Source of the DNA: a virus
Length of the DNA: 34,538 nt
IMG/VR virus record: IMGVR_UViG_3300020438_000128
Location: 1-34,538 of that record
Strand: one strand, 5' to 3'
A model generated the notes under the pieces. The model had not been told where the DNA came from and did not search any database. It saw nothing but the letters and a program-made list of their open reading frames with translations. This document shows, in pieces, positions 24,647 to 33,953 of this stretch. How positions within the stretch are numbered: the first letter of the stretch is position 1; the number at the start of each line of letters is the position of its first letter. The translations under genes and the position numbers were made by a program.

Positions 24647-27600
24647 ATGGCAGTAAACGATTTTTCGAATCAAAATATACAGGACACTTACCAAAGAGTA
24701 GTCCAAACAGATGGAACTGATTTATCTGATGGTACGGGTAGTCTTTTACCTATAAAATTTGATGGTCCTGATCTTATAGTTTCGGGTGCTGTTAGAGCAA
24801 ATTCCTATATAGTTTCTGAAAGTATTACTAGTGTTTCTTCTGGATCTACAGCATTTGGAAATTCAACAGATGATACCCACACATTTACCGGTAATATAAC
24901 AGCCTCGAATCGTATAAGTGCAAGTGGTCATGTATATGCAGATGTTTATATATCCAATAATCAACATATTGCAAGTAACACTGATAGTAAATCATTTTTC
25001 GCTTATGATGGTGCTTTAACACAGATTAACATAGGAAAAGGACCTGAACAAAGTACATTGTTTAGTGGAAAAATAACATCATCACAACTTATTACATCCC
25101 CAACATACATTATAGATAGTGAAGATGCCAATGGTGGAAAAATAACACTAAACGGTAATGGAGTTATAAATGTTACTGCTGGTAATGAAGGAGGGCTAAA
25201 TAATGTTTATTTTAAAAGCAGTGAACTAGAAGTCACTGGTGATGTAATAATAGATGGTAGTTTAATACATCGAGGTGATACTGACACAAAAATCACCTTT
25301 GGAACAGATCAAATAGATTTTATAGCTGGGAATGTTACTATGATAACTTTAAATGAAACCGATGATGGGGACAGTATAAAATTGGAGGTACCTGTAACAG
25401 CATCAGGTGCTATAAGCTCAAGTGGGATAATATCTACTCCCCAATTAAATACACGATCAATAACAGGTATAAATCCAGACGGTACATTAGATCCAGACAC
25501 TAAAATTGACATTGGGCCAACCGCAAACAGAATAGATTTTACGAATGGGGGTAGTATTTTATTAAGATTAGATCCTCAAGGTGATGAACCAATCATTCTA
25601 AATGATGATAGTTTAGTAAATGGGTATTTAACTACTCAAGGCAACATAACATCCTCAGGTAACATTAGTGCAAGTGGAGTAATATCAGCTGATCAAGGTA
25701 ATTTTGATCATTTACTTACAGGGGTTGAAATAGGAGAAGATCAAGTATCAGGTACAAATGTCGACGGCGTATTAAATATAGCAGCTTCAAGTTTAGCATA
25801 TAAATCACAGATATCATTTAAAGGAGCAGGCACCCAACAATGGGCAATAGGTTTTCCTGCTAACTCTTTAGATACTGATTTTGTTATACAAGAAGGAACA
25901 AATGCAGCATTATCGGCAACAGATGCTTTTATAATAACAAAAGACAATAAAAATGTTGGTATTAATTACCAAGCAGGAACTGATTTACCTGCAAAATTAT
26001 CAGTAGATGGAAACATAAACACAACATCTCATATAACAGCCTCAGGAAATATAAGTGCAAGTAATAATATATTAGGAAAAAAAGCAGTTATAGGTCAAAG
26101 TGATAGTGGTCACATTTATACCCCTACTAGTTTGGCAGCAGATAATCCCCATATACATTTGTCTTCTAACAATGAAGTTACTTTAGGTGACAATGAAGAT
26201 GCAATAAGTGCAACTAAAATTACAATTAGCCCAAATAATAGTAGAATTAGTTATGAAATTCCAACTACTGGTAAATTTAATGTTGTTGCTAACACATTAG
26301 AATTTGACGGTGTAGGTAATTTTATAGCAAGAAGTGGAAGTTTTTCTAAAAGAATTGAAACAGTTGGGGCAAATATAGAACACGCAGTAATTACACAAAT
26401 TAATACTAGTGATGCTGGTGTTGAAGAAGGTTTAAATATAGATGGCTCAATAGGAGCACAAATAGGTACTACTTTTATTGTAGCTCCTAGTTTATCTGTG
26501 GGGGGTATTATAGAAGCAAAAGACATATCTGCTAAATTAATAAAAATTAGTTATGAAAGTATAGGAGAAGCAGTAATAGGAACTAATTTTATGGTAGGTC
26601 CTGGTTTAGATATTGATGGCGACATAAGTGTGGGTAATATAACATCCTTAGGTGATATAAGTTCAAGTGGTGATATTTATGGAACAACCTTTTATGGTGG
26701 AGGTGGAAGAATATATGCAGACTATAATTTATCAAATGCTCATTTTTTAAGAACAACAACTATAAATAATCCAATACTAAGTGCAGTAGGAGGATTTAAT
26801 GTAGTTGGAAATGTAACAGCCTCAGGTGATATAAGTTCAAGTGGTCAAATATATGGTACAAATTTTTATTCATATAATAAAGACTTTATGAACTACCATG
26901 CAGGTGATGATATATTTAGAGTATCTGCAGATGGAACTCCAGTTGAGTTTTTTACAAGTATAAAAGCTACAAATATAACAGCCTCAGGTAATATAAGTGC
27001 AAGTGGTGATATACTCGGAAATGAATATAAAATTGCAGGAGGTGCATTTGGAACTTATCTTTCAATAGTTGATACTATAAGATTAGCAGATCAATCAAAA
27101 AAGACAATAATTGATGGAAGTACCATAACATTTTTTGATGCACCAACAAAAATTGTAGGACATATAACAGCATCAGCTAATATAAGTTCAAGTGGAAATA
27201 TATTAACTAGTGGGGATGTAACTGCTTTAGGAACAGTAACAGCAGCAACATTAGATGCAACAGCAGTTACAGATGGGTTAGCAGCAGCAATAGTTGCAGA
27301 AATTGATAACGACGAAATTCCAATTGCTAAATTAGCTGAAGATGCCGTAACAATAACAGCAGGAGATGGATTAAAAACAGGAGGTTCAGTTACTCTTGGA
27401 GGTTCAGTTACTTTAGATGTAGATGTTGATGTTATAGCAGGTGTAGGTTTAACAGCAGATAATACAAATGAAGAATTAGATGTATCAGCTGCTCAAACAG
27501 GAATAACATCAGTTACAAATACAGGTTTAAAAGTAGGTAGAGCTACTGACGATACTTACATTGATTTTGGAACAGATGATAAAATTCAATTAAAACCAGC

Positions 27601-28663
27601 TAATGCAATTGCTTTAGAAGTAGAAACAACAGGTATTGACGTAACAGGTCACATAACAGCCTCAGGTAATATAAGTGCAAGTGGAGATATAACAGCCGAT
27701 GATATTTTTATTCCTAAACTTGGTGGTAAAATTCAATTTGCCGGAGACCCCCAAACCTATATAGGAACAACCGGAACACCAGAACAATTAGAAATACATG
27801 CTGATTCAGATATAAGACTTCAACCAGATGAAGATCTAATTATATATCAATCCGGTACTGAATGGGTAAGATTTAGTGGTGACAATAGAGGTCTAAACAT
27901 AGAAGGAAACATTACAGCTTCAGGTGATATAAGTTCAAGTGGAGATGTAAGTACAACTGGAACTTTACAAGCAGGAAACACAAACATTACAGATCTTACT
28001 TTAGGTATAGATGGTTCAACAGGTGGTCAAATAGGAACTTCCTTTGTTATAGGTCCTACTTTACAAGTTGGGGGGACTATAGAAACAGAATATATAAAAA
28101 TTAAAAATGAAGGTATAGAAGAAGCAGTAATAGGAACTAGTTTTATAGTAGGTCCTTCTTTACAAGTTGAGGGAACTATAGATTCAGATGAAATAACAAC
28201 AACAGCTATAACAACAACAACTGTAGAATCTCAGTATAATCTTCTTGATGTAAATTCATCAGCATTAAATGGTAGTAAACGTGGAACTATGGGGGACATA
28301 GTTAAATTTGGAAACACTAGTACTACAGCGGGTAAAATATATTATTTAAAAAATGATGGAACTTGGGGTGATGCTAATGCTACTAACACATCAGCTTCAA
28401 CAGGATCTCTTGCAGTAGCTGTAGGAGTTAATTCTTCTACAAGTGGTATGTTATTAAGAGGTATGTGTAATATACACACAGGTCCTTCAGCAGGAATAGG
28501 TAATCCAATTTTCTTAGCTACACAGGCAAATCGAGCTCAAGCAGCTGCCCCTGACACTTCAGGAAACATTGTAAGAATTCTTGGACATCAATTTGGTGAC
28601 GGTGGTACTGCAGATCCTATTTATTATTTTAACCCTTCACCAGATTTTATAGAAGTAGCATAA
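24647..28663 (+). CDS. Large repeat-rich tail fibre protein
   Basis: At 1338 residues this is the longest gene in the window. Repeats of the form NITASGNISASGDI recur about ten times and alternate with beta-rich spacers, a layout expected of a trimeric fibre shaft. A second repeat, Ig..GxxIGTxFxVgPxLxVxGxIe, occurs as two pairs (near 26440 and 26563, and near 28008 and 28118). A coiled linker (about 870-960) has IPIAKLAEDAVTITAGDGLK. The C-terminal region, STSGMLLRGMCNIHTGPSAG to YYFNPSPDFIEVA, is typical of marine phage fibre tips that end after 'VRILG'. The fibre would contact the host surface. No C-type lectin variable domain or reverse transcriptase is seen, so this is not a diversity-generating element. 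Confidence 0.88.
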   Translation: MAVNDFSNQNIQDTYQRVVQTDGTDLSDGTGSLLPIKFDGPDLIVSGAVRANSYIVSESITSVSSGSTAFGNSTDDTHTFTGNITASNRISASGHVYADVYISNNQHIASNTDSKSFFAYDGALTQINIGKGPEQSTLFSGKITSSQLITSPTYIIDSEDANGGKITLNGNGVINVTAGNEGGLNNVYFKSSELEVTGDVIIDGSLIHRGDTDTKITFGTDQIDFIAGNVTMITLNETDDGDSIKLEVPVTASGAISSSGIISTPQLNTRSITGINPDGTLDPDTKIDIGPTANRIDFTNGGSILLRLDPQGDEPIILNDDSLVNGYLTTQGNITSSGNISASGVISADQGNFDHLLTGVEIGEDQVSGTNVDGVLNIAASSLAYKSQISFKGAGTQQWAIGFPANSLDTDFVIQEGTNAALSATDAFIITKDNKNVGINYQAGTDLPAKLSVDGNINTTSHITASGNISASNNILGKKAVIGQSDSGHIYTPTSLAADNPHIHLSSNNEVTLGDNEDAISATKITISPNNSRISYEIPTTGKFNVVANTLEFDGVGNFIARSGSFSKRIETVGANIEHAVITQINTSDAGVEEGLNIDGSIGAQIGTTFIVAPSLSVGGIIEAKDISAKLIKISYESIGEAVIGTNFMVGPGLDIDGDISVGNITSLGDISSSGDIYGTTFYGGGGRIYADYNLSNAHFLRTTTINNPILSAVGGFNVVGNVTASGDISSSGQIYGTNFYSYNKDFMNYHAGDDIFRVSADGTPVEFFTSIKATNITASGNISASGDILGNEYKIAGGAFGTYLSIVDTIRLADQSKKTIIDGSTITFFDAPTKIVGHITASANISSSGNILTSGDVTALGTVTAATLDATAVTDGLAAAIVAEIDNDEIPIAKLAEDAVTITAGDGLKTGGSVTLGGSVTLDVDVDVIAGVGLTADNTNEELDVSAAQTGITSVTNTGLKVGRATDDTYIDFGTDDKIQLKPANAIALEVETTGIDVTGHITASGNISASGDITADDIFIPKLGGKIQFAGDPQTYIGTTGTPEQLEIHADSDIRLQPDEDLIIYQSGTEWVRFSGDNRGLNIEGNITASGDISSSGDVSTTGTLQAGNTNITDLTLGIDGSTGGQIGTSFVIGPTLQVGGTIETEYIKIKNEGIEEAVIGTSFIVGPSLQVEGTIDSDEITTTAITTTTVESQYNLLDVNSSALNGSKRGTMGDIVKFGNTSTTAGKIYYLKNDGTWGDANATNTSASTGSLAVAVGVNSSTSGMLLRGMCNIHTGPSAGIGNPIFLATQANRAQAAAPDTSGNIVRILGHQFGDGGTADPIYYFNPSPDFIEVA
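26975..27684 (+). repeat. Example exact 32-nt repeat pair in the fibre gene
   Basis: Bases 26975-27006 and 27653-27684 are identical over 32 nt and encode ITASGNISASG. About eight further diverged copies exist through the gene and in the fibre gene at 22736. The identity extends to synonymous positions. Confidence 0.8.
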
Positions 28664-28932
28664 TGGGATATATAAGAGCAATACAAAAATATAATAGCAC
28701 ATCAAATGTATGGGAAACTATACAATCAGGAAATAATACTATATTAAAAACAGAATCTACTAGTAATGTTCCTACTGATGATTCCTCAATTGAATTAATT
28801 AATGGAGAATATTATAACGGAGTTTATTATGAAGAAGGAGATTATTTTATAGCAGACTGGGATTACGATAATAATACAGGCTGGTTATGTCCAGACGAAA
28901 CACAATTTAATATATATAATGCCAACAACTAG
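28663..28932 (+). CDS. Small tail-associated hypothetical protein
   Basis: This 89-residue acidic, Tyr/Asn-rich protein contains INGEYYNGVYYEEGDYFIAD and later WDYDNNTGWLCP. It overlaps the fibre stop by one base (ATAATG) and the next gene by 14 nt, so it belongs to the fibre operon. An adhesin tip, chaperone or fibre accessory role is inferred from position only. Confidence 0.6.
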   Translation: MGYIRAIQKYNSTSNVWETIQSGNNTILKTESTSNVPTDDSSIELINGEYYNGVYYEEGDYFIADWDYDNNTGWLCPDETQFNIYNANN

Positions 28933-29638
28933 TATAGAAGGACCACATAGCACTGGAAATGTAGGCACCGATATTGGTGATGGGGTAAATTATGCTTCAA
29001 TATCTTCTACTCAAAGAAATAGAGTTAAAGAAAATTCATCAGGCGCTAGTGCTATGGCAGCTACATCTACACCATCAGGTGCAAAATTTTTTAACTTTTT
29101 TAATGATAACCAAATACCATTAACCGCAACTATTCTAGGAGTAGAATTAGTATTTGGAACTGACTTTGATGGAACAGGTAATTCAAATATAGGATCTTTT
29201 GGTTCAAGTACAGGTACATTTGATGTTGAATGTTATTTACATAATGGAACTTCATACTCATCAAAGTTAACTTTTAAAAGTGTACCACTTACTAGTATAG
29301 GTGGTTCTGGAGGTACTTTAAGTAACTCGGACACTACAGCTGAATTTAATGGTGCTAATATTAGATATGTTAATAATTCTTCAGGAGATGATGTAGGATT
29401 TGGTGGAACAGATGATTTATCTGGTTTAAGTTGGGATCCTGTAAATCAAGCTGCTTTTGGGTTTGCTCTTACATTTCAAAATGAAAGTAGTGCTATGGTT
29501 GCTGGAATTACAAGAGGCTTTGGGTTACGAGTTACATATAGTGATTTTGTAGATCCTAACCCTCCTTATGACAACTCAGGCAGTATTAAATTAAAAACTG
29601 GAAATATAACAATAACTTCAGGTAATTTGGTAATTTAA
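28919..29638 (+). CDS. Putative tail fibre/adhesin tip protein
   Basis: The 239-residue protein is rich in Gly, Ser, Thr and Asn with many beta strands (LTATILGVELVFGTDFDG, FGFALTFQNESS, GFGLRVTYSDFV), suggesting a beta-sandwich carbohydrate-binding or tip domain. No signal peptide or Cys cluster is seen (one Cys only). It is the last gene before the apparent junction at about 29640. Family not recognised. Confidence 0.6.
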   Translation: MPTTSIEGPHSTGNVGTDIGDGVNYASISSTQRNRVKENSSGASAMAATSTPSGAKFFNFFNDNQIPLTATILGVELVFGTDFDGTGNSNIGSFGSSTGTFDVECYLHNGTSYSSKLTFKSVPLTSIGGSGGTLSNSDTTAEFNGANIRYVNNSSGDDVGFGGTDDLSGLSWDPVNQAAFGFALTFQNESSAMVAGITRGFGLRVTYSDFVDPNPPYDNSGSIKLKTGNITITSGNLVI

Positions 29639-29640
29639 TC

Positions 29641-29649
29641 GATATTTAT
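29641..29649 (+). promoter_or_regulatory. ATATTTAT promoter-like box at the junction
   Basis: GATATTTATATATATGG follows the stop of the last fibre gene. A 16-nt match, ATATTTATATATATGG, occurs again at 34362 just before the second terminase. The box lies 16 nt before the preferred start at 29666. Confidence 0.35.
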
Positions 29650-29665
29650 ATATATGGAGAAAACT

Positions 29666-32065
29666 ATGAATTTAGGCAATTGGTTAGCAGATAAGATTAT
29701 AGCAGAAGAAAAAACTGTTATAAAAACTATTGTCGCTATATACCCTGGCAGATTTCAGCCTATGGGCAAGCATCATGCTCAAGCATATAAATGGCTTAAA
29801 TCTAAATTTAAAGATGCACATGTTGTAACTTCTGATAAAGTAGATTTACCTAAATCACCATTTTCATTTAATGAAAAGAAAAAAATAATAAATTCTTATG
29901 GTATACTAAATATAGTTAAAGTAAAAAATCCATATCAAGCAACGGAATTACTTAAAAAGTACGACCCTAAAACAACAGCAGCTATATTTATGGTAGGTGA
30001 AAAAGATGCAAGTAGATTAGGTGGTAAGTTTTTTAGACCTTGGAAAGGAAAAGCAGATGTTGGATATAAAGATGGTGCATATACAATTATAGCACCACAT
30101 GTATCATTAAAAGTACCAGGTCATGGAGAAATGAGTGGTACAGCAATTAGAACTTCTCTAGGTGCAAAAGCTATTACAGATAAAGAGCGAGCTCAATTAT
30201 TTAAACATATATTTGGACATATGAAAAATTACAGTTTAATAACTAAAAAATTAGGCATTACAGAATCAATAGCTAATTTTATAGCAACAGGAAAAGTTCA
30301 AAAGATAATAATTGAAAATAGTAATATGGCAGGCTCTGAAGTTGATGATGGACCACAAACATGGTATTATAATCAAGCTCACTACAAACAATCAACTAAA
30401 GCTATTGCAAAAAAATTAGGAATGCAGGTGCTTGACTATTTATCAGGTGATAATGAAGTATTACGAGAGCCATCAAGGTATAACGCTAATGAAAGACAGC
30501 CTTCTTATTATCCTTCTGGTGTACCTGGCAAGACATCAAAAACCAATCCTAAAATATATCGTACTTTAACAGCATTTGGTAAATGGAAGAAAGAACAAGA
30601 TAAATTAGCTAATACTCTAGGATATGAATTATTAGATTATATGGGTGCAGAAATGTCTGTTGGATATCCAGAACCTAATACCGAAGATAAAACACCTACA
30701 AATATTGAAGAGGATATTACTATACCAATTAATATAGGAGATACGGTATTAGGTGGTAAGTTTAAAAATAAGCGTATTGTTGTTAAGCATATAGGAAAAA
30801 ATGAGAAAGGTGATATTACTATAAATGGTAGACCTCTTATGAAGTATAGATTAATTGCAGAAGGATTAATTACAGAAGGTGGGGCGTATGGTCACATGTC
30901 ACATCCATTCGATGATAGAGGATTAACATTTGGAGAATTTAAAGAAATTATTAATATATCATTACAAGGTAAATTAGATCTTGATGCAGCAGCAACAGAA
31001 AAAACAGATGGCCAAAATTTATTTATATCATGGAATAATGAACTTCGTGCAGCTAGAAATGCTGGCGATATTAAGCGTGGTGGTATGGATGCAAGGTCTT
31101 TTGCTGCTAAATGGAAAGGTAGGGGTAATATAGAAAAAGCTTTTACTTACGCATTTAAAGATCTATCTAAAGCTATACAAAAATTATCTGATAAACAACG
31201 TAATAAAATATTTGGTGATGGTAATAATTGGATGAATATGGAAATAATGTATCCTGCATCGCAAAATGTTATTGTTTATGATGCTCCAAACTTACAATTC
31301 CACGGAGTACTTAAATATGAAAAAGGCGTACCAGTTGGCACAGTTAAAGATGGTGCAAGAATACTTGCTGGAATGATTAAACAGGTAGATGCTAATATAC
31401 AAAAGAATTTTAGTATTATTGGTCCACAAGTTCTTAAAGTTGATCCACATCAAGATTTTGGTAAAAAGATACCTTATTTTACATCCAAATTAAAAAAGCT
31501 AATGTCTAAATATAATATGAAAGATTCACAAACGTTTGCAGAATATCATCAAGTGTGGTGGGAAACGTACATTCAAAAGAATTTCAAGAATCTTGATACA
31601 CGAACTAAAATGGGACTAGTTAAAAGATGGGCATTTCACGATAAGTCGTTTAGATTAAATAAACAAAACTTTAATGATGCAGATCTATTAGCTAAAGTTA
31701 TAGAGTTTGATAAACAAAAACATAAAGGCACAGTACAGGATACAATGAAACCATTTGAGGTATTATTCTTTGAATTAGGTGCTGAGGTACTAAAAAATGT
31801 ACAAGGGTTTTTAACCGTAAGTCCTGATAAAGCAGTTCAACATATTAAAAAGCAGGTATCAAAAGCTATTAGTGATGTGCGTAAAGGTGGTGATATTAAA
31901 AAATTAAATCGTATGGGTCAACAGTTGAGCAAGCTAAATGCAATTGGTGGATGGAAAGCTGTTATTCCATCAGAAGGCTTGGTATTTATATATAAAGGCA
32001 AAACTTATAAATTAACCGGTGCATTTGGTCCAATAAATCAAATTGCAGGTATGATGACGTTTTAG
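29666..32065 (+). CDS. Nucleotidyltransferase-ligase-like fusion protein
   Basis: I prefer ATG 29666 because GGAG lies six bases before it; ATG 29654 in frame is the alternative. The product has about 799 residues. Domain 1 (about 20-180) is a cytidylyltransferase fold: AIYPGRFQPMGKHHAQAY has the GRFQP motif with a degenerate HxGH, and EMSGTAIRTSL is the S-x-T-x-I-R motif. A middle region holds KOW-like INIGDTVLGGKFKNKRIVVK. Domain 3 (from about 405) contains ATEKTDGQNLFISW, the K-x-D-G motif I of the nucleic acid ligase superfamily, and MNMEIMYP. Nucleotide transfer or RNA/DNA end repair is inferred. It is the first gene of the SD-bearing region and has more AAG and CGT codons than the genes to its left. 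Confidence 0.75.
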   Translation: MNLGNWLADKIIAEEKTVIKTIVAIYPGRFQPMGKHHAQAYKWLKSKFKDAHVVTSDKVDLPKSPFSFNEKKKIINSYGILNIVKVKNPYQATELLKKYDPKTTAAIFMVGEKDASRLGGKFFRPWKGKADVGYKDGAYTIIAPHVSLKVPGHGEMSGTAIRTSLGAKAITDKERAQLFKHIFGHMKNYSLITKKLGITESIANFIATGKVQKIIIENSNMAGSEVDDGPQTWYYNQAHYKQSTKAIAKKLGMQVLDYLSGDNEVLREPSRYNANERQPSYYPSGVPGKTSKTNPKIYRTLTAFGKWKKEQDKLANTLGYELLDYMGAEMSVGYPEPNTEDKTPTNIEEDITIPINIGDTVLGGKFKNKRIVVKHIGKNEKGDITINGRPLMKYRLIAEGLITEGGAYGHMSHPFDDRGLTFGEFKEIINISLQGKLDLDAAATEKTDGQNLFISWNNELRAARNAGDIKRGGMDARSFAAKWKGRGNIEKAFTYAFKDLSKAIQKLSDKQRNKIFGDGNNWMNMEIMYPASQNVIVYDAPNLQFHGVLKYEKGVPVGTVKDGARILAGMIKQVDANIQKNFSIIGPQVLKVDPHQDFGKKIPYFTSKLKKLMSKYNMKDSQTFAEYHQVWWETYIQKNFKNLDTRTKMGLVKRWAFHDKSFRLNKQNFNDADLLAKVIEFDKQKHKGTVQDTMKPFEVLFFELGAEVLKNVQGFLTVSPDKAVQHIKKQVSKAISDVRKGGDIKKLNRMGQQLSKLNAIGGWKAVIPSEGLVFIYKGKTYKLTGAFGPINQIAGMMTF

Positions 32066-32072
32066 GGAAGTT

Positions 32073-32645
32073 ATGAAAAAAGGTATTACAAAAAATAAAG
32101 TTCAGAGAATGAGAAATATTATCTCTGGTAATTATAATGCAAAAAGCAAAATAAGTAGTGGTTATACAAAAAGAAATGTAACCCGTAAAGAGGGTGATAT
32201 TTGGGAAGAGCGTGGTAAAGAGTGGACAATTAAGAATGGTATACGTAGAACGGTAGATAAACTTGCATACGCGAGGAAAATAAATAAAATACCATTTACA
32301 TGTCCTAAATGTCCTAAAACATTAAACCACCCTGCTCATAGAAAAATGTTTAAGAGGTGGGGTATGTGCCTTACATGTGTAGTAAAGTGGGAGCAAGAAA
32401 TGCAAGCGAATGGTACTTATGATGAGTGGCATGCGCAATTTGATACAACCAATTTTAATGCTTTTATAAAAGATATTAAAGGTGAATATGAAGAATGGTT
32501 AGATAAGCGAAATTCAAAACACTATATTAGTGAAGCAGGAGATATTGAAGATTGGGGTGGTGGTAAAACAGATAAAGAACTAACAGAAGAATTTAACAAA
32601 TCTTTAGAAGATGCAATGGAGAAGCGAAATGCCAAGATTGACTAA
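32073..32645 (+). CDS. Zinc-ribbon phage protein (copy B)
   Basis: This 190-residue paralogue of the gene at 1408 shares the basic N-terminus (KNKVQRMRNIISGNY), RKEGDIWEERGKEWTIKNGI (about 39-57), and the Cys pairs C77/C80 (CPKC) and C99/C102 (CLTC). GDIEDWGGGKTDKEL near its end matches GHVERWVGGIDKEKM in copy A. AGGGAAG seven bases before ATG is a Shine-Dalgarno-like signal that copy A lacks. The two copies have diverged clearly, so they are not a recent duplication. The next gene starts 17 nt inside its 3' end. Confidence 0.75.
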   Translation: MKKGITKNKVQRMRNIISGNYNAKSKISSGYTKRNVTRKEGDIWEERGKEWTIKNGIRRTVDKLAYARKINKIPFTCPKCPKTLNHPAHRKMFKRWGMCLTCVVKWEQEMQANGTYDEWHAQFDTTNFNAFIKDIKGEYEEWLDKRNSKHYISEAGDIEDWGGGKTDKELTEEFNKSLEDAMEKRNAKID

Positions 32646-32883
32646 TGAACACTTGCATAATGAAATAAATTTAGTTAAACAAGAGTTAGAGTATGTTAAG
32701 AGAAATCAAGATAAAATGCAACAAGATTTATCTATGATAAAGGAAAGGATACTTAATCCGGATGAGGGTGCTATTGCTAGAGTAAATAAAAATACACAAT
32801 TTAGAAAATCAACAACTAAAGTATTGTGGTCAATTTGGATTGCGTTGATTGGAATTTTAACTAAAATGATTTTTTGGGATTAA
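32629..32883 (+). CDS. XhlA-like/holin-associated small membrane protein
   Basis: I choose ATG 32629 because GGAG lies seven bases upstream; ATG 32611 in frame lacks a site. The 84-residue protein has an N-terminal coiled coil (EINLVKQELEYVKRNQDKM), a linker PDEGAIARVNKNTQ, and a C-terminal membrane helix (about 65-82, VLWSIWIALIGILTKMIFW). This layout is that of XhlA-type lysis or holin-helper proteins. It begins inside the zinc-ribbon gene, as in an operon. Confidence 0.7.
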   Translation: MPRLTNEHLHNEINLVKQELEYVKRNQDKMQQDLSMIKERILNPDEGAIARVNKNTQFRKSTTKVLWSIWIALIGILTKMIFWD

Positions 32884-32885
32884 TT

Positions 32886-33656
32886 ATGAAAATAAAAGAC
32901 TTAATAAAAGAAGAAGTACAAAAGATGTTAGAAGCATCTATGACAAAAGGATTTAGAAAAGCAGTAGAAGCTCTTCAAGATATTCAACTTAAACAACAAC
33001 AATTGCGTAAAGCTTTTGTTGCTGAAAAAGATCCTAAAAAGAAAGAAAAATATAAACAAGCATTAATAAAGATGCATAAAATTGTACAAAAAGTAGAACT
33101 AGATTTCAACAGAGCTATATCAAATGAACCAGTTGAGTTAGAGGAAACTTTATTTGAAAGCAAAATGAAAATAAACAAGAATGTATATAGAGATTTTGAT
33201 GAGTTAGAAATATCTCAGGATAATAGAGTCCAGTTTAAAAAACAGGGAAGCAATTATCTTGTAAGATATGTTAGTTCAAATTCATATATGGATGATGATA
33301 TTATGAAGATCTTACCTAGAACAGGTGAAACAAGATTTGCAGGTAGATATTATTATACATATGATGATAATCTTAATCCTATAAAATTAAACAAATCAAA
33401 GTTTAATAAATTATTATCTGCAATTGATAAAGGATTTAAACAACATGCTAAATCATTTGCTGATTTTTATGCAAATAGACAAGTTGCTGATGGTGTTAAC
33501 GAACTTGATGTAAGAAAAGTACACGGTGATAAAAGAATAGAAAATCCTAAAACAGGTAACAAGGTAAAATTAAGAACTGCATTGAAAGGTAAAAAAGGTT
33601 CTAAAGTTTACCAAACAGCAAAAAAAATATATAATAGGTTAAAAGATGGAGAATAA
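32886..33656 (+). CDS. Hypothetical protein with helical N-terminal tag
   Basis: I choose ATG 32886 (TAATTATG), two bases after the upstream stop, over 32874 inside that gene. The 256-residue product starts with KIKDLIKEEVQKMLEAS, the same tag class as genes in the left part of the window. A Lys/Gln-rich helical domain (about 20-85) is followed by beta-rich RVQFKKQGSNYLVRYV and RYYYTYDDNLNPIKLNKS, and the C-terminus is basic (KTGNKVKLRTALKGKKGSK). I recall similar YYTYDDNLNPI segments in marine phage proteins of unknown function. Confidence 0.65.
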   Translation: MKIKDLIKEEVQKMLEASMTKGFRKAVEALQDIQLKQQQLRKAFVAEKDPKKKEKYKQALIKMHKIVQKVELDFNRAISNEPVELEETLFESKMKINKNVYRDFDELEISQDNRVQFKKQGSNYLVRYVSSNSYMDDDIMKILPRTGETRFAGRYYYTYDDNLNPIKLNKSKFNKLLSAIDKGFKQHAKSFADFYANRQVADGVNELDVRKVHGDKRIENPKTGNKVKLRTALKGKKGSKVYQTAKKIYNRLKDGE

Positions 33657-33659
33657 GTT

Positions 33660-33953
33660 ATGAAAAAGCTATGGTCATATATAATAGCTGGAGGTGCTTT
33701 ATTAGCAGCAATACTATGGGCATCCAGTACTACTAGTAAAAAGAAGTTTAAAAAAGATCTTAAAGATAATAAAAATAAAATAAAAGATGTAAAAAATAAA
33801 ACTGAAGAGGCTAAACAAGAGAAAAAGAAAATTAACGAAAAGATTGTTAAGCAAGATAAAAAAATTAAAGATATAAAAAAGAACGTTAAAACAACAACTT
33901 CAGCTAAAAAAACAATTAGTAATTTTGAAAATAAATACAGGAGTAAAAAGTAA
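33660..33953 (+). CDS. Lys-rich single-TM protein of the lysis region
   Basis: This 97-residue protein has an N-terminal membrane segment (about 4-22, LWSYIIAGGALLAAILWAS) followed by a very Lys-rich coiled coil with repeated KDxKxKxxEAKQEKKK. The layout resembles inner-membrane spanin (Rz-like) or holin-helper proteins. It follows GGAG eight bases before ATG. It overlaps the next gene, a lipoprotein, by one base, as Rz-type and Rz1-type genes often do, though the neighbour also has its own second membrane segment. Confidence 0.65.
   Translation: MKKLWSYIIAGGALLAAILWASSTTSKKKFKKDLKDNKNKIKDVKNKTEEAKQEKKKINEKIVKQDKKIKDIKKNVKTTTSAKKTISNFENKYRSKK

Noticed and set aside
22880-27960. Regularly repeated blocks as a possible CRISPR array or DGR
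   Set aside because: The repeats are in-frame coding units of fibre genes with variable spacing. No reverse transcriptase, cas gene or template repeat is found.
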